From contig DMYW01000036.1 in NCBI GenBank assembly GCA_003482455.1, forward strand, positions 71,896 to 134,711: a stretch of DNA of 62,816 bases. The letters are read 5' to 3'. The notes beneath the pieces are model-generated. The model saw only the letters and a list, made by a program, of their open reading frames with translations, did no database searches and was not told the DNA's origin. Positions 1-8,457 of the stretch are shown here, one piece after another. The position numbers and the translations under genes are program-made. The stretch's first letter is position 1; every line of letters starts with the position of its first letter. This DNA is from Rheinheimera sp. (lineage in GTDB: Bacteria > Pseudomonadota > Gammaproteobacteria > Enterobacterales > Alteromonadaceae).

Positions 1-2241
1 AAAAAAATAATAAGAATCAGTGGATTAACCATTACCTGTTGCATCTCTGCGCCTAGCTTTGCGGCGGATTGGCAACAGACCATGCCGATTATTTTGTCGT
101 CGATCCTGCTATTTTCGTTTGGCGCTTTGTTACTCGCGCATCTGTCTATCTTAAAAATGCGTCGTTATCAGAACAAGTTGGAGCAAAGCGAAGAGCGCCT
201 GCGCTTGTCCTTGTGGGGCAGCGGCGATGAATTATGGGACTGGAATATAGCCGCCGGTACCTTGTACCGTTCTAGCTCGTGGCAACATCCGGTGGAACTA
301 AAACCACAAACCAACCAATTTCCGCCCAACCGCGATTCTATTCACCCACGTGATTTGGAACGTGTCACTGAACAGTTATATCAGCATCTTGCCGGGGAAA
401 GCCCCTATTACGAAGCAGCCTATCGGATGCGCGCGTCCGATGGCGCTTATGTGTGGGTGCTAGATCGCGGTAAAGTCGTGTCAAACGATCAAGATGGTGT
501 AGCGACGCGGATGACAGGCACGTTGAAAAACATCCAGCATCTAAAACAGACCGAAGAAAAAATGGAGCTGTTTGCGCGTTGTTTAGAAAACATCTCCGAT
601 GCTATCGTCATTTGTGACACTAACTTCATCGTGTTGGAAGTGAACCATTCCTTTAGCGCTATTACCGGTAAGACGCGCGATTCGGTCGTTCGTAAACCTT
701 TTGATTTATCCTTGTACCCATCGCGGTTTTTGCAAGAAATCGGCTCTGTTTTGCAAGCACAAGGCAGCTGGCAAGGCGAAATCGAAGACCAACGCCTCAA
801 TGGTGAGCGGTATCAAGCGGAACTGAATTTTGACGTGGTTCGCGATGATCATGGCGTGGTGATGCAATATGTGGCGGTGTTTTCCGACATCACTGAGCGT
901 AAAGCGCGCGAAGCTGAACTCAGCCGCCTCGCCAATTCCGACACGCTGACCGGCCTGCCAAACCGGGCAGTGTTTTCAACCGACTTAACGCGGATGGTCG
1001 AATTAGAGTCCAAACATGCGTTGTTGGTGTTTGACTTAGATAACTTCAAAAAAATCAACGACTCCCTTGGCCACGCCTTAGGTGACTCCTTACTGATTAA
1101 ACTGGCCGATCGGCTACAGCAAGTCACCCGCCAGCAAGATCGGCTGTATCGGTTAGGTGGCGATGAATTTGCCATCCTGCTCGAAAATACCAACGATATC
1201 CATACCATCACGACGCTCGCCAAAGAGCTGCTAAAGCTAATTAACCGGCCGTTTTTTATCAATCAACACGAACTCGCTGTGACATCAAGTATCGGCATTG
1301 TGTTGTACCCAGAAGATGGTAAAGATCCCGAGGCGCTGCTGCGAAACGCAGATACCGCCATGTATCACGCGAAAAATGACGGTGCCAACCGCTACCTGTT
1401 CTTCAATGATTCGATGAACAAATTAGCGGTAAAACGCCTGCAATTAGAGAACTTAATTCGCCACGGTTTAAAAGAAGATTATTTCACCGTCTATTACCAA
1501 CCGAAAATGGACATCTTGAGTGGCCAGTTAGTCGGTATGGAAGCATTGGTGCGCTTCATTACACCGAAACGCGGTTTAATCAGCCCAGCAGCATTTATCC
1601 CTGTCTCCGAAGAAACCGGGCAAATCGTTGAGATCGGCGAAGTCGTGCTGCGCAAAGCCTGCCGCGATGTCAAACGCTGGATTGACCAAGGGCTGTTTCA
1701 TGGCCGCGTTGCCGTTAACTTGTCAGTGAAGCAATTTATGCTGCCCTATCTGTGCGAACAGATCGACGATGTACTGCAAGAAACCGAATTGCCGTCCTAC
1801 CACTTGGAGCTCGAGATCACCGAAGGCACTGTCATGCAATCGCCGAAACTGGCCATCGAAACCATGAAAAAACTGCGAGCCCGCGGTATTCATTTAGCGA
1901 TGGATGACTTTGGTACCGGCTATTCATCGCTCGCCTATTTAAAACAATTCCCGCTGAACACGCTGAAGATCGACAAAGCATTTATCGATGATATGAACAC
2001 AGCGCGTGGGCGCAACATGGTCGACACCATAGTAACGATCGCCCATAACTTGTCACTGACCGTGGTCGCGGAAGGTGTGGAATATGAAGAACAGCTGCAA
2101 CAACTCAAGCAGCTGCGTTGTGAAATCATTCAGGGCTATTATTATTCCAAACCCTTGTCGGCAGATGACTTCAACCAGTTCTTATTGGATCAAAAAGCCA
2201 ATAAACCGAAACTCTCGGCAGTGCCGTCTAAAGTCAGTTAA
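1..2241 (+). CDS. PAS-PAS-GGDEF-EAL cyclic-di-GMP protein, 5' end outside window
   Basis: Dual-domain c-di-GMP turnover protein at the inner membrane. The frame is open to the left edge. Residues read before the ATG at 82 (KKIIRISG...APSFAADWQQT) look like a signal peptide, so the true start is probably just outside the window. Numbering from that ATG: hydrophobic segment 5-24, PAS/PAC about 36-155, second PAS about 165-275, GGDEF domain with intact GGDEF at 359-363, EAL domain about 455-705 with intact EAL at 487-489. An RxxD inhibitory site (RQQD) lies five residues before GGDEF. The EAL domain keeps the ELEITE, DDFGTGYSS, VAEGVE and QGYYYSKPL catalytic segments. Both activities are therefore possible; which dominates cannot be read from sequence. 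Confidence 0.93.
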   Translation, partial: KKIIRISGLTITCCISAPSFAADWQQTMPIILSSILLFSFGALLLAHLSILKMRRYQNKLEQSEERLRLSLWGSGDELWDWNIAAGTLYRSSSWQHPVELKPQTNQFPPNRDSIHPRDLERVTEQLYQHLAGESPYYEAAYRMRASDGAYVWVLDRGKVVSNDQDGVATRMTGTLKNIQHLKQTEEKMELFARCLENISDAIVICDTNFIVLEVNHSFSAITGKTRDSVVRKPFDLSLYPSRFLQEIGSVLQAQGSWQGEIEDQRLNGERYQAELNFDVVRDDHGVVMQYVAVFSDITERKAREAELSRLANSDTLTGLPNRAVFSTDLTRMVELESKHALLVFDLDNFKKINDSLGHALGDSLLIKLADRLQQVTRQQDRLYRLGGDEFAILLENTNDIHTITTLAKELLKLINRPFFINQHELAVTSSIGIVLYPEDGKDPEALLRNADTAMYHAKNDGANRYLFFNDSMNKLAVKRLQLENLIRHGLKEDYFTVYYQPKMDILSGQLVGMEALVRFITPKRGLISPAAFIPVSEETGQIVEIGEVVLRKACRDVKRWIDQGLFHGRVAVNLSVKQFMLPYLCEQIDDVLQETELPSYHLELEITEGTVMQSPKLAIETMKKLRARGIHLAMDDFGTGYSSLAYLKQFPLNTLKIDKAFIDDMNTARGRNMVDTIVTIAHNLSLTVVAEGVEYEEQLQQLKQLRCEIIQGYYYSKPLSADDFNQFLLDQKANKPKLSAVPSKVS

Positions 2242-2296
2242 TCGACTGCGCTTGCATTCACGGACTGCTGCAAACAAACACCATAGATTAGCCATA

Positions 2297-2328
2297 AAAA
2301 AACCGCTGCAAGCAGCGGTTTTTTTTGT
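2297..2328. terminator. Rho-independent terminator, probably bidirectional
   Basis: A 10-bp stem, AAACCGCTGC pairing with GCAGCGGTTT around a 2-nt centre, is flanked by an A-run on the left and a T-run on the right. It lies between the convergent GGDEF-EAL gene and the small membrane protein gene and can serve both. Confidence 0.85.
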
Positions 2329-2493
2329 TTATTGGCGAGGGGGATTCGCATCAGGATCAATCCCTTGGCGAATTTTTTCCATGCGTTCTTGGTGATTCGT
2401 CCAGACCTTTAAAGCGCCGATACCAATCCCAGCGAGTGGGATTAAAAAAATCAATACAGCTGGATTTAAAATAGACTGCAAAAAATCACCCAT
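2329..2493 (-). CDS. Small single-pass membrane protein (54 aa)
   Basis: A 54-codon frame with ATG at 2493 preceded by an AGAGGG ribosome-binding site. It reads MGDFLQSILNPAVLIFLI..., with one hydrophobic helix at about residues 9-28, then a basic/charged tail (NHQERMEKIRQGIDPDANPP). The helix followed by an ERMEKIRQGIDPD-type tail resembles small phage-shock-like or DUF6249-like membrane proteins, but no function can be assigned. It lies 19 nt downstream of maoP on the same strand, probably in the same transcript, and ends at the shared terminator. Confidence 0.7.
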   Translation of the reverse strand: MGDFLQSILNPAVLIFLIPLAGIGIGALKVWTNHQERMEKIRQGIDPDANPPRQ

Positions 2494-2512
2494 GGTTAAG
2501 TCCCTCTAATTT

Positions 2513-2860
2513 TTAATCTGAATCCACTTCAGTGTACGAGAAGTCGTCGCTGCCGTCAGCAATCCGCTTTTTACCAAACACAGTATGGAATTTACGTTTG
2601 TCTTGGATTTGGCGTTTGTACTTCATCCAGGTCTTTTCAAACGCGCTTTCTGCTTCCAGTTCACCTTTGACGACTTGAATAAAACGGGCTTCTTCTTCGT
2701 TAACCGCTTCACGTTGCCCTTCTTCCAGCTCCAGCATGGCTTGACCATGTTTTTCAAGCATTGTGCCTTCTGACATGGTAAAGCGCCCTGACCGGCTGAA
2801 TCCACGCGGGAAGTTGCGGTCATCAAAAAAGCGACGTTTAGCCACAAAACTTTGCTGCAT
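2513..2860 (-). CDS. maoP: MaoP, macrodomain Ori organisation protein (DUF413)
   Basis: The protein (115 aa) carries the DUF413 signature RFFDDRNFPRGFSRSG near the N-terminus and an FEKTWMKYKRQI segment later. In Escherichia coli MaoP (formerly YifE) constrains mobility of the Ori macrodomain through the maoS site and co-occurs with Dam methylation. The ATG at 2860 is preferred over the GTG one codon upstream because AGAGGA sits 7 nt before the ATG. It is divergent from hdfR, the same arrangement as in enterobacteria, which strongly supports both calls. The 126-bp divergent region would hold both promoters and is where a maoS-like site should be sought. Confidence 0.9.
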   Translation of the reverse strand: MQQSFVAKRRFFDDRNFPRGFSRSGRFTMSEGTMLEKHGQAMLELEEGQREAVNEEEARFIQVVKGELEAESAFEKTWMKYKRQIQDKRKFHTVFGKKRIADGSDDFSYTEVDSD

Positions 2861-2986
2861 CACTTTTTCCTCTGATCTTGTTGAATTTACAGCTATCTAT
2901 GAAAACTGTGCGGAGTATGGTAAACAAAAGCGGACTCGTAAAACAAATATTTTTTATCTTCACCAGAAAGAAAACTAAGGACGACC

Positions 2987-3760
2987 TTGGACACTGAACT
3001 GCTGAAAACCTTCTTAGAAGTACAAAAAACCCGACATTTTGGCAAAGCCGCGGACAATCTGTATTTGACGCAATCGGCAGTGAGCTTTCGGATCCGTCAG
3101 TTAGAACAAAGCCTTGGCACCAATTTGTTTTATCGCTCACGTAATAACATCCAGTTGACCGCATCGGGAGAAGCGCTGCTGCCCCATGCGATTGCAGTGA
3201 TCCAAGCTCTAAACAACGCACGATTGCAAATACAGCAACAAACTCAATTGGTTGCCAGTATCAACTTTTGCTATCAAGCTGAAACGGCTTACGCGCTGAA
3301 TCTGCAATGCTGCCAACCTTTGCTTGACGCATTAAAGCAACGCTCAGGTCGGTGTATGGCTGCGGCGACGCCACCGCCCGACGCAGATCTGTATTTAAGC
3401 ACCACGGCAGAAGCGCCCGCTGGATTTGTTAGTCATCAACTGCCAAGTATTGAGTTCGTGCCGGTGCGGGTTGGTGAAATGACAGCTCCAACCGAATATC
3501 GATTGAATTGGTTGCGGTTACAAACTGCGCTCAGTCCACTGTCGCCGCTCATTTGTAATGATGTGGAGTTTGTGGTGAAACAATTAAAGCAGCAAGGTGG
3601 TCTGGCGTGGCTGCCGCGCGAAATCGTCACGCAGCAACTTGCCGAGTGCGAGACCGCCATATTGGCATTAGCACCACTGTATCAACGTTTACATATCTGG
3701 CATCGCAAATCGTCGGCAGGAACGGCGGATGTGATCGCAGCTTTGATGCAGCGAAATTAG
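2987..3760 (+). CDS. hdfR: HdfR, LysR-type transcriptional regulator
   Basis: LysR-family regulator of 257 aa. The N-terminal winged helix-turn-helix (MDTELLKTFLEVQKTRHFGKAA...LTQSAVSFRIRQLE) is nearly the canonical HdfR sequence. The effector-binding part is shorter and more divergent than the roughly 280 aa usual for HdfR. The start is TTG at 2987, with AAGGA 5-10 nt upstream. In E. coli HdfR represses flhDC; the targets here are unknown. It is divergent from maoP, so LysR-type autoregulation from the shared intergenic region is likely by inference. Confidence 0.88.
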   Translation: MDTELLKTFLEVQKTRHFGKAADNLYLTQSAVSFRIRQLEQSLGTNLFYRSRNNIQLTASGEALLPHAIAVIQALNNARLQIQQQTQLVASINFCYQAETAYALNLQCCQPLLDALKQRSGRCMAAATPPPDADLYLSTTAEAPAGFVSHQLPSIEFVPVRVGEMTAPTEYRLNWLRLQTALSPLSPLICNDVEFVVKQLKQQGGLAWLPREIVTQQLAECETAILALAPLYQRLHIWHRKSSAGTADVIAALMQRN

Positions 3761-3774
3761 CGCCTCTGAACCAT

Positions 3775-3802
3775 AAAAAAACCCGCTACTGCGGGTTTTT
3801 CT
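3775..3802. terminator. Bidirectional rho-independent terminator between hdfR and fadJ
   Basis: The stem AAAACCCGC pairs with GCGGGTTTT around a TACT loop, with A-runs and T-runs on either side. It sits between the convergent ends of hdfR and fadJ. Confidence 0.85.
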
Positions 3803-3822
3803 TTGTCTAACCATCTACACAA

Positions 3823-5955
3823 TCACGCTGGGTAGAATTTGCTGCCCTGCTCGGCCATTTGCAGCAACAGTGGCGCTGGCGCAAAACGCGCACCAAATTG
3901 CGCTTCATAACGACGTAAATCTGCCACCAAAGTGCCAGCGCCTAGACTATCGATATAGCGGAACGGACCACCGAGGAACGGTGGGAAGCCGATGCCAAAG
4001 ATAGCGCCGATATCACCGTCACGTGCACTGGCGATAATGCCTTCTTCTAAGCAACGTACCGCTTCATTGAGCATTTGCACCATACAACGGTTGATGATCT
4101 TGTCATTGCTTAATTTGCCGCCAGGTTGAATACCCAATAAGGAATACACAGTGGCGTCGACTTCTTTGCGGCCTTTTTTCGCCGCGGCGCCGTATTTGTA
4201 AAAGCCTTTTTCGACTTTTTTACCCTTGCGACCATCGGCGATTAACTTGTCAAAAGCGGCAGGTGCTTGGAAACGTTCGCCCAATTCTTTTTGCAGGATT
4301 GGTGAAATTTTCGCACCAACATCGATACCCACTTCGTCCAGCAAAGTAATAGGGCCTACTGGGAAACCAAACTTCACCAGTGCTTTATCAAGTTTCTCAA
4401 CCGGTTCGCCTTCCAGCAACACTTGCGCCGCTTCATTCATATACAGCGCTAAAATACGGTTCACATAAAAACCAGCGCCGTCTTTGACCACAATCGGTGT
4501 TTTACCTTGTTTCCGGGCAAACGCCACAGTTGTCGCAATAGTTTCAGGCGACGTTTTGTCATGGGCGATAACTTCGACCAGCGGCATTTTATCGACCGGC
4601 GAGAAATAATGCAGACCGATGACGTTTTCTGGACGCGCCGCTTTTGCAGCAATTTGGCCAATCGGCAGGCTGCTGGTGTTAGATGCAAATACCGTATGTG
4701 CGCTGCAATGCTGCTCAATGTCTGCCACCATTTTTTGTTTGAGTTCTAAGTCCTCAAACACAGCTTCAACCACTAAATCGACATCGTGGAAACCACTGTA
4801 ATCAGTAGTACCGGTCAACAACGCCATTTGCTTTTGCAATTCAGTTTTGCTGATAAAACGCTTTTTGAACTTTTTATCCAGCAAGCTGAAACTGTATTTC
4901 AGCGCATTGGCGATGCCTTGTTGGCTGATATCTTTGATACGCACCGGAATGCCGGCTTTGCCTGCGGTAACGTTGGCGATACCGCCGCCCATCAAGCCTC
5001 CACCCAGCACAGCGGCTTTTTTCACTTTGCGAGGTTTGACATCACCAGCACCGGTTTCTTTTTTCATTTGCGTAGTGGCAAAGAACAAACCACGCAAATT
5101 AGCGGAGACTGGCGTCATGCACAACTCACCAAAATGCTGTGCTTCGACTTTTAAGCCATGTTCGATACCGCTGTACACCCCAGCTTTGATCGCATCGATG
5201 ATTTTTAAAGGGGCCGGGTAGTTGCCATAGGTTTTGGCAAGTGTCTGCTTGGTGGCTTGATTAAACAGGATGCCCCGACCTATGGTGGTGTATTCAAGGA
5301 ACTGCCCCATCAGGTTTAACTTCAGTGGCTTGCTGCGATCCGGTTTGCCGGCGAGCGCCATCTTCACTGCCGCATCCAGCAGGATACTGTTTGGTACGAC
5401 TGCATCGACTAACCCAGATTTTTTCGCTTGCGCGGCACGTAGCTGCTTGCCGGTTAACATCATATCTAGCGCTTTTTGCAGGCCGACTAAACGCGGTAAA
5501 CGCTGGGTGCCACCGCTGCCTGGTAATAACCCAAGCTGCACTTCCGGCAACCCCAACACGGTTTTGTTATCGCTCGATGCGACACGGCCATGACAGGCCA
5601 TGGCCAGTTCCAAACCGCCGCCTAAACAAGGACCGTGAATAGCGGCGATCACCGGCAGATGCAGTTTTTCCAGCTCGTTAAACATTTTCTGGCCCATGCT
5701 GGCGATGGCTGTCGCCGCTTCTGCGGTTTTACAGCTATCGAGCATCGAAATGTCTGCGCCGGCGATAAATGAATCCGGCTTGCCAGAAATAATCACTAAG
5801 CCTTTGAGGCTTTTATTGCTGCGAACTTGCTCGAGGATGTCGGCGATCTCTTCGGCGAAAGCCGCCTTGAGCACGTTCATCGTCTCGCCGGCCACGTCCA
5901 TCGTGATGACGCCAACACCGTCATCCCGCACAGCTAATGAAAAGGTCGGTTGCAT
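3823..5955 (-). CDS. fadJ: FadJ, fatty acid oxidation complex alpha subunit
   Basis: Multifunctional beta-oxidation enzyme of 710 aa, the usual FadJ length. The N-terminal crotonase domain (about 1-190) performs enoyl-CoA hydration and shows the IAGADISML oxyanion region plus the two catalytic-Glu segments GPCLGGGLELA and GLPEVQLGLLPGSGGTQRLPRL. A linker is followed by the NAD-binding L-3-hydroxyacyl-CoA dehydrogenase domain (GGGLMGGGIA near 315, HYFSPVDKMPLVEV) and the C-terminal dehydrogenase domain. It partners with FadI as a cytoplasmic heterotetramer. Its ATG overlaps the fadI stop by one base (TAATG), so the two are translationally coupled. Confidence 0.97.
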   Translation of the reverse strand: MQPTFSLAVRDDGVGVITMDVAGETMNVLKAAFAEEIADILEQVRSNKSLKGLVIISGKPDSFIAGADISMLDSCKTAEAATAIASMGQKMFNELEKLHLPVIAAIHGPCLGGGLELAMACHGRVASSDNKTVLGLPEVQLGLLPGSGGTQRLPRLVGLQKALDMMLTGKQLRAAQAKKSGLVDAVVPNSILLDAAVKMALAGKPDRSKPLKLNLMGQFLEYTTIGRGILFNQATKQTLAKTYGNYPAPLKIIDAIKAGVYSGIEHGLKVEAQHFGELCMTPVSANLRGLFFATTQMKKETGAGDVKPRKVKKAAVLGGGLMGGGIANVTAGKAGIPVRIKDISQQGIANALKYSFSLLDKKFKKRFISKTELQKQMALLTGTTDYSGFHDVDLVVEAVFEDLELKQKMVADIEQHCSAHTVFASNTSSLPIGQIAAKAARPENVIGLHYFSPVDKMPLVEVIAHDKTSPETIATTVAFARKQGKTPIVVKDGAGFYVNRILALYMNEAAQVLLEGEPVEKLDKALVKFGFPVGPITLLDEVGIDVGAKISPILQKELGERFQAPAAFDKLIADGRKGKKVEKGFYKYGAAAKKGRKEVDATVYSLLGIQPGGKLSNDKIINRCMVQMLNEAVRCLEEGIIASARDGDIGAIFGIGFPPFLGGPFRYIDSLGAGTLVADLRRYEAQFGARFAPAPLLLQMAEQGSKFYPA

Positions 5956-7265
5956 TATTCAGTCTCCACAATCATGGCTGCGCCTAAACCGCCAGCCGCA
6001 CAAGCTGTTGTTAAACCTACACCACCGCCACGGCGTTTTAATTCGTGTAGCGTTTGGGTGATCAAACGTGTGCCAGTGGCCGCAAACGGATGGCCATACG
6101 CTAGTGAACCACCATTGACGTTAAATTTCGCCATATCGATGTCACCGATGGCTTCGCTGCGACCCAGTTTTTCTTCGGCAAACTTTTTACTGCCGAACAT
6201 TTTCATGTTGGCTAAGGTTTGCGCGGCAAAAGCTTCGTGCATTTCAATCAAAGTTAGATCAGACAACTTCATACCGGCACGGTCCAGCGCGATGGGCGTG
6301 GCGTACGATGGCCCCATCAACATGTCATCCCACACGTCAATCGCAGCAAAGGCATAGCTGCGCACGTAACCAAGGATCTCATAACCCAAGGCTTTGGCGC
6401 GGCTTTCGGTCATCATCAACACGGCAGACGCACCATCGGTTAATGGCGTTGCATTGGCGGCTGTGACCGAGCCATAAGCGCGGTCAAATACCGGTTTTAA
6501 TTTGGCGTAAGAATCGGCTTTGGAATCAAAGCGAATGTTGTTGTCGACTTCTAAGAATTTGTTGTACGGCTCAACGTGGGCGGCCATCACTTCTTCTTTT
6601 AATAAGCCTTCAGTCCAGGCTTTCGCGGCCAAAGTGTGCGAACGATGGGCAAGCGCGTCTTGATCGGCGCGGCTGATGCCATGCGTTTTTGCCATCTGCT
6701 CGGCGGTGTCGCCCATCGACAGTCCCGTGGTGTATTCGGCAACTGCAGGCGGTACTGGCATTAAATCTTTCAAGCCTAAACGTTTTAAGATGGCCCATTT
6801 TTGGCCGAAGTTTTTCGCTTTGTTTAAATCAACTAACGCGCGTGCCAGTTTTTTTGACACACCAATTGGCAGCACTGAACTGGAGTCTGCGCCGCCAGCA
6901 ATCGCGATCTCTGAGATGCCCGCCATCATGCTTTCCGTAACACTCACTACAGATTGGAAGCTCGTCGCACAAGCGCGCGTTACGCTAAAGGCGTCAGTGT
7001 GTACATTCATGCCGGTGCCAAGCACAATCTCCCGCGCAATATTTGGCGCTTCAGGCATTTGCACAACTTGACCATAAACAACCTGATCAATTAACTTGGG
7101 GTCAAGTTCGCTGCGGATCAGCAATTCGTTGACGACCAGTTTACCGAGGTCCAGCGCCGAGACGCCGTGAAATTCAGTGGCTTGTTTGGCAAATGGAGTA
7201 CGAAGACCACGCACGATTGCGATACGGTCACCCTGACGGGTTGTAAGTTGGATTGGCGCTGCCAT
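5955..7265 (-). CDS. fadI: FadI, acetyl-CoA C-acyltransferase (3-ketoacyl-CoA thiolase)
   Basis: Thiolase-family beta subunit of the FadIJ complex, 436 aa. It cleaves 3-ketoacyl-CoA with CoA to release acetyl-CoA. The nucleophilic cysteine is C99 in VTRACATSFQS. The C-terminal catalytic motifs NGGSLAYGHPFAATGTR (His) and TACAAGGLGAAMIVE (second Cys) are intact. It is the first gene of the operon, with its promoter and two palindromic operators in the 222-bp region upstream, and fadJ follows with overlapping codons. Confidence 0.97.
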   Translation of the reverse strand: MAAPIQLTTRQGDRIAIVRGLRTPFAKQATEFHGVSALDLGKLVVNELLIRSELDPKLIDQVVYGQVVQMPEAPNIAREIVLGTGMNVHTDAFSVTRACATSFQSVVSVTESMMAGISEIAIAGGADSSSVLPIGVSKKLARALVDLNKAKNFGQKWAILKRLGLKDLMPVPPAVAEYTTGLSMGDTAEQMAKTHGISRADQDALAHRSHTLAAKAWTEGLLKEEVMAAHVEPYNKFLEVDNNIRFDSKADSYAKLKPVFDRAYGSVTAANATPLTDGASAVLMMTESRAKALGYEILGYVRSYAFAAIDVWDDMLMGPSYATPIALDRAGMKLSDLTLIEMHEAFAAQTLANMKMFGSKKFAEEKLGRSEAIGDIDMAKFNVNGGSLAYGHPFAATGTRLITQTLHELKRRGGGVGLTTACAAGGLGAAMIVETE

Positions 7266-7290
7266 AATGTTCCTCTTGCTGCGGCTCGTT

Positions 7291-7305
7291 ACAGGTCAGA
7301 CCTGT
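7291..7305. promoter_or_regulatory. FadR-like operator just downstream of the fadI start site
   Basis: A perfect inverted repeat, ACAGGTC-A-GACCTGT. It closely resembles the GGTC-N-GACC core of the enterobacterial FadR operator. It lies about 26-40 bp before the fadI ATG and immediately downstream of the predicted -10, a position suited to repression. That FadR is the regulator is inference from the motif and the target gene. Confidence 0.65.
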
Positions 7306-7316
7306 GCTTTTTCCCG

Positions 7317-7345
7317 ATTGTAGCGAGAGTCCAGAGAAATTAAAA
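7317..7345 (-). promoter_or_regulatory. Putative fadIJ promoter
   Basis: On the minus strand, -10 TACAAT (7317-7322) is preceded by a 17-nt spacer and a weak -35, TTTTAA (7340-7345). The -35 falls inside the AT-rich palindrome at 7337-7360, and the FadR-like site lies just downstream of the expected start. Confidence 0.5.
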
Positions 7346-7360
7346 CACTTGTTTTAATTT
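7337..7360. promoter_or_regulatory. 24-bp AT-rich palindrome, candidate PsrA-type operator
   Basis: Perfect 11-bp arms (AAATTAAAACA and its complement) around a 2-nt CT centre. The AAACA-CT-TGTTT core resembles operators of TetR-family PsrA-type fatty-acid regulators of gammaproteobacteria. It overlaps the predicted fadI -35. Confidence 0.6.
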
Positions 7361-7487
7361 TGCCTGAACCTTAGGTGAATACGTTGGTCTTAGCCTAGCC
7401 GCTTTTCGTCGGATACGCAGTGCCGTCGCAGCGGAATTTCCGTTACAAAGCCTTTGATTTATCAATAACAAACAAAAAGAGTGACCT

Positions 7488-8438
7488 GTGAACGCCTTTG
7501 CTCAATTGAAGAATTATTTAGACAGTCAGGTACTGGGTCAAAGTGCACTGACTGAAGGGATCTTGATTGCTTTGTTGGCCAATGGCCATTTGCTGGTGGA
7601 AGGCCCGCCGGGCTTGGCCAAAACCCGTGCAGTGAATGCTCTGGCCCAAGGCGTTGAAGCGAGTTTTCATCGCATTCAGTTTACGCCTGACTTGTTGCCC
7701 GCCGATTTAACCGGCACGGACATCTACCGACCAGAGACCGGTCAGTTCGAATTCCAAAGCGGCCCGCTGTTTCACCATCTGATTTTGGCGGATGAAATAA
7801 ACCGCGCACCGGCCAAAGTACAGTCTGCGCTGCTGGAAGCTATGGCGGAAAAACAAATCACTGTGGGGCGTCACAGTTATAAGTTGCCTGAGCTGTTTTT
7901 GGTCATGGCGACACAAAACCCGTTAGAGCAAGAAGGCACCTACCCGCTGCCCGAAGCGCAGCTTGACCGCTTCTTGTTGCACCTCAATGTCAGCTACCCA
8001 TCGGCTGAAACCGAATTACAAATTCTGCGCTTAACTCGTGGTGAGGCGTTGCAACAACAAGCCGTACAACCGCCACAACTAAGCCAACAAGATATCTTCG
8101 CCGCACGCAAAGCCATTCTGCAGTTGCATTTAGCTGAAGGGTTAGAGCGTTACATAGTGCAATTGATTATGGCCACGCGCCAAGCCGCTAAATACAGCAC
8201 CAGTTTAGGCCGCTATATCGCCTACGGCGCCAGCCCGCGCGCGACCATTGCGTTGGAGCGCTGCGCCCGTGCTAAAGCTTGGTTAGACAATCGCGATTTT
8301 GTTACGCCAGATGATATCCGCGCCGTGTTCCACAACGTGCTGCGTCATCGTTTGTTGTTGAGCTACGAGGCCGAAGCGGAAGGCATCAAGGTCGATAAAG
8401 TGCTCGACCAGCTGTTGCAGCTGGTTCCGTTGACCTAA
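7488..8438 (+). CDS. MoxR-family AAA+ ATPase
   Basis: MoxR-type AAA+ ATPase of 316 aa with Walker A GPPGLAKT at 39-46, Walker B LILADEIN near 105, a sensor-1 region (VMATQNPLEQEGTYPLPEAQLDRF) and a C-terminal lid. MoxR ATPases act as chaperones with VWA-domain partners in assembling or activating envelope proteins. GTG start at 7488. It opens a tightly spaced six-gene operon: MoxR, DUF58, DUF4381, two VWA proteins and BatD. The operon type is linked to envelope stress or metal/respiratory enzyme maturation in other bacteria; the client here is unknown. Confidence 0.92.
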   Translation: MNAFAQLKNYLDSQVLGQSALTEGILIALLANGHLLVEGPPGLAKTRAVNALAQGVEASFHRIQFTPDLLPADLTGTDIYRPETGQFEFQSGPLFHHLILADEINRAPAKVQSALLEAMAEKQITVGRHSYKLPELFLVMATQNPLEQEGTYPLPEAQLDRFLLHLNVSYPSAETELQILRLTRGEALQQQAVQPPQLSQQDIFAARKAILQLHLAEGLERYIVQLIMATRQAAKYSTSLGRYIAYGASPRATIALERCARAKAWLDNRDFVTPDDIRAVFHNVLRHRLLLSYEAEAEGIKVDKVLDQLLQLVPLT

Positions 8439-8457
8439 GCCTCGTTAGGCAACGGCA

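Noticed and set aside
5950..6357. Long open frame antisense to fadI
   Set aside because: Composition follows the antisense of a strongly conserved thiolase; no ribosome-binding site and no recognisable domain.
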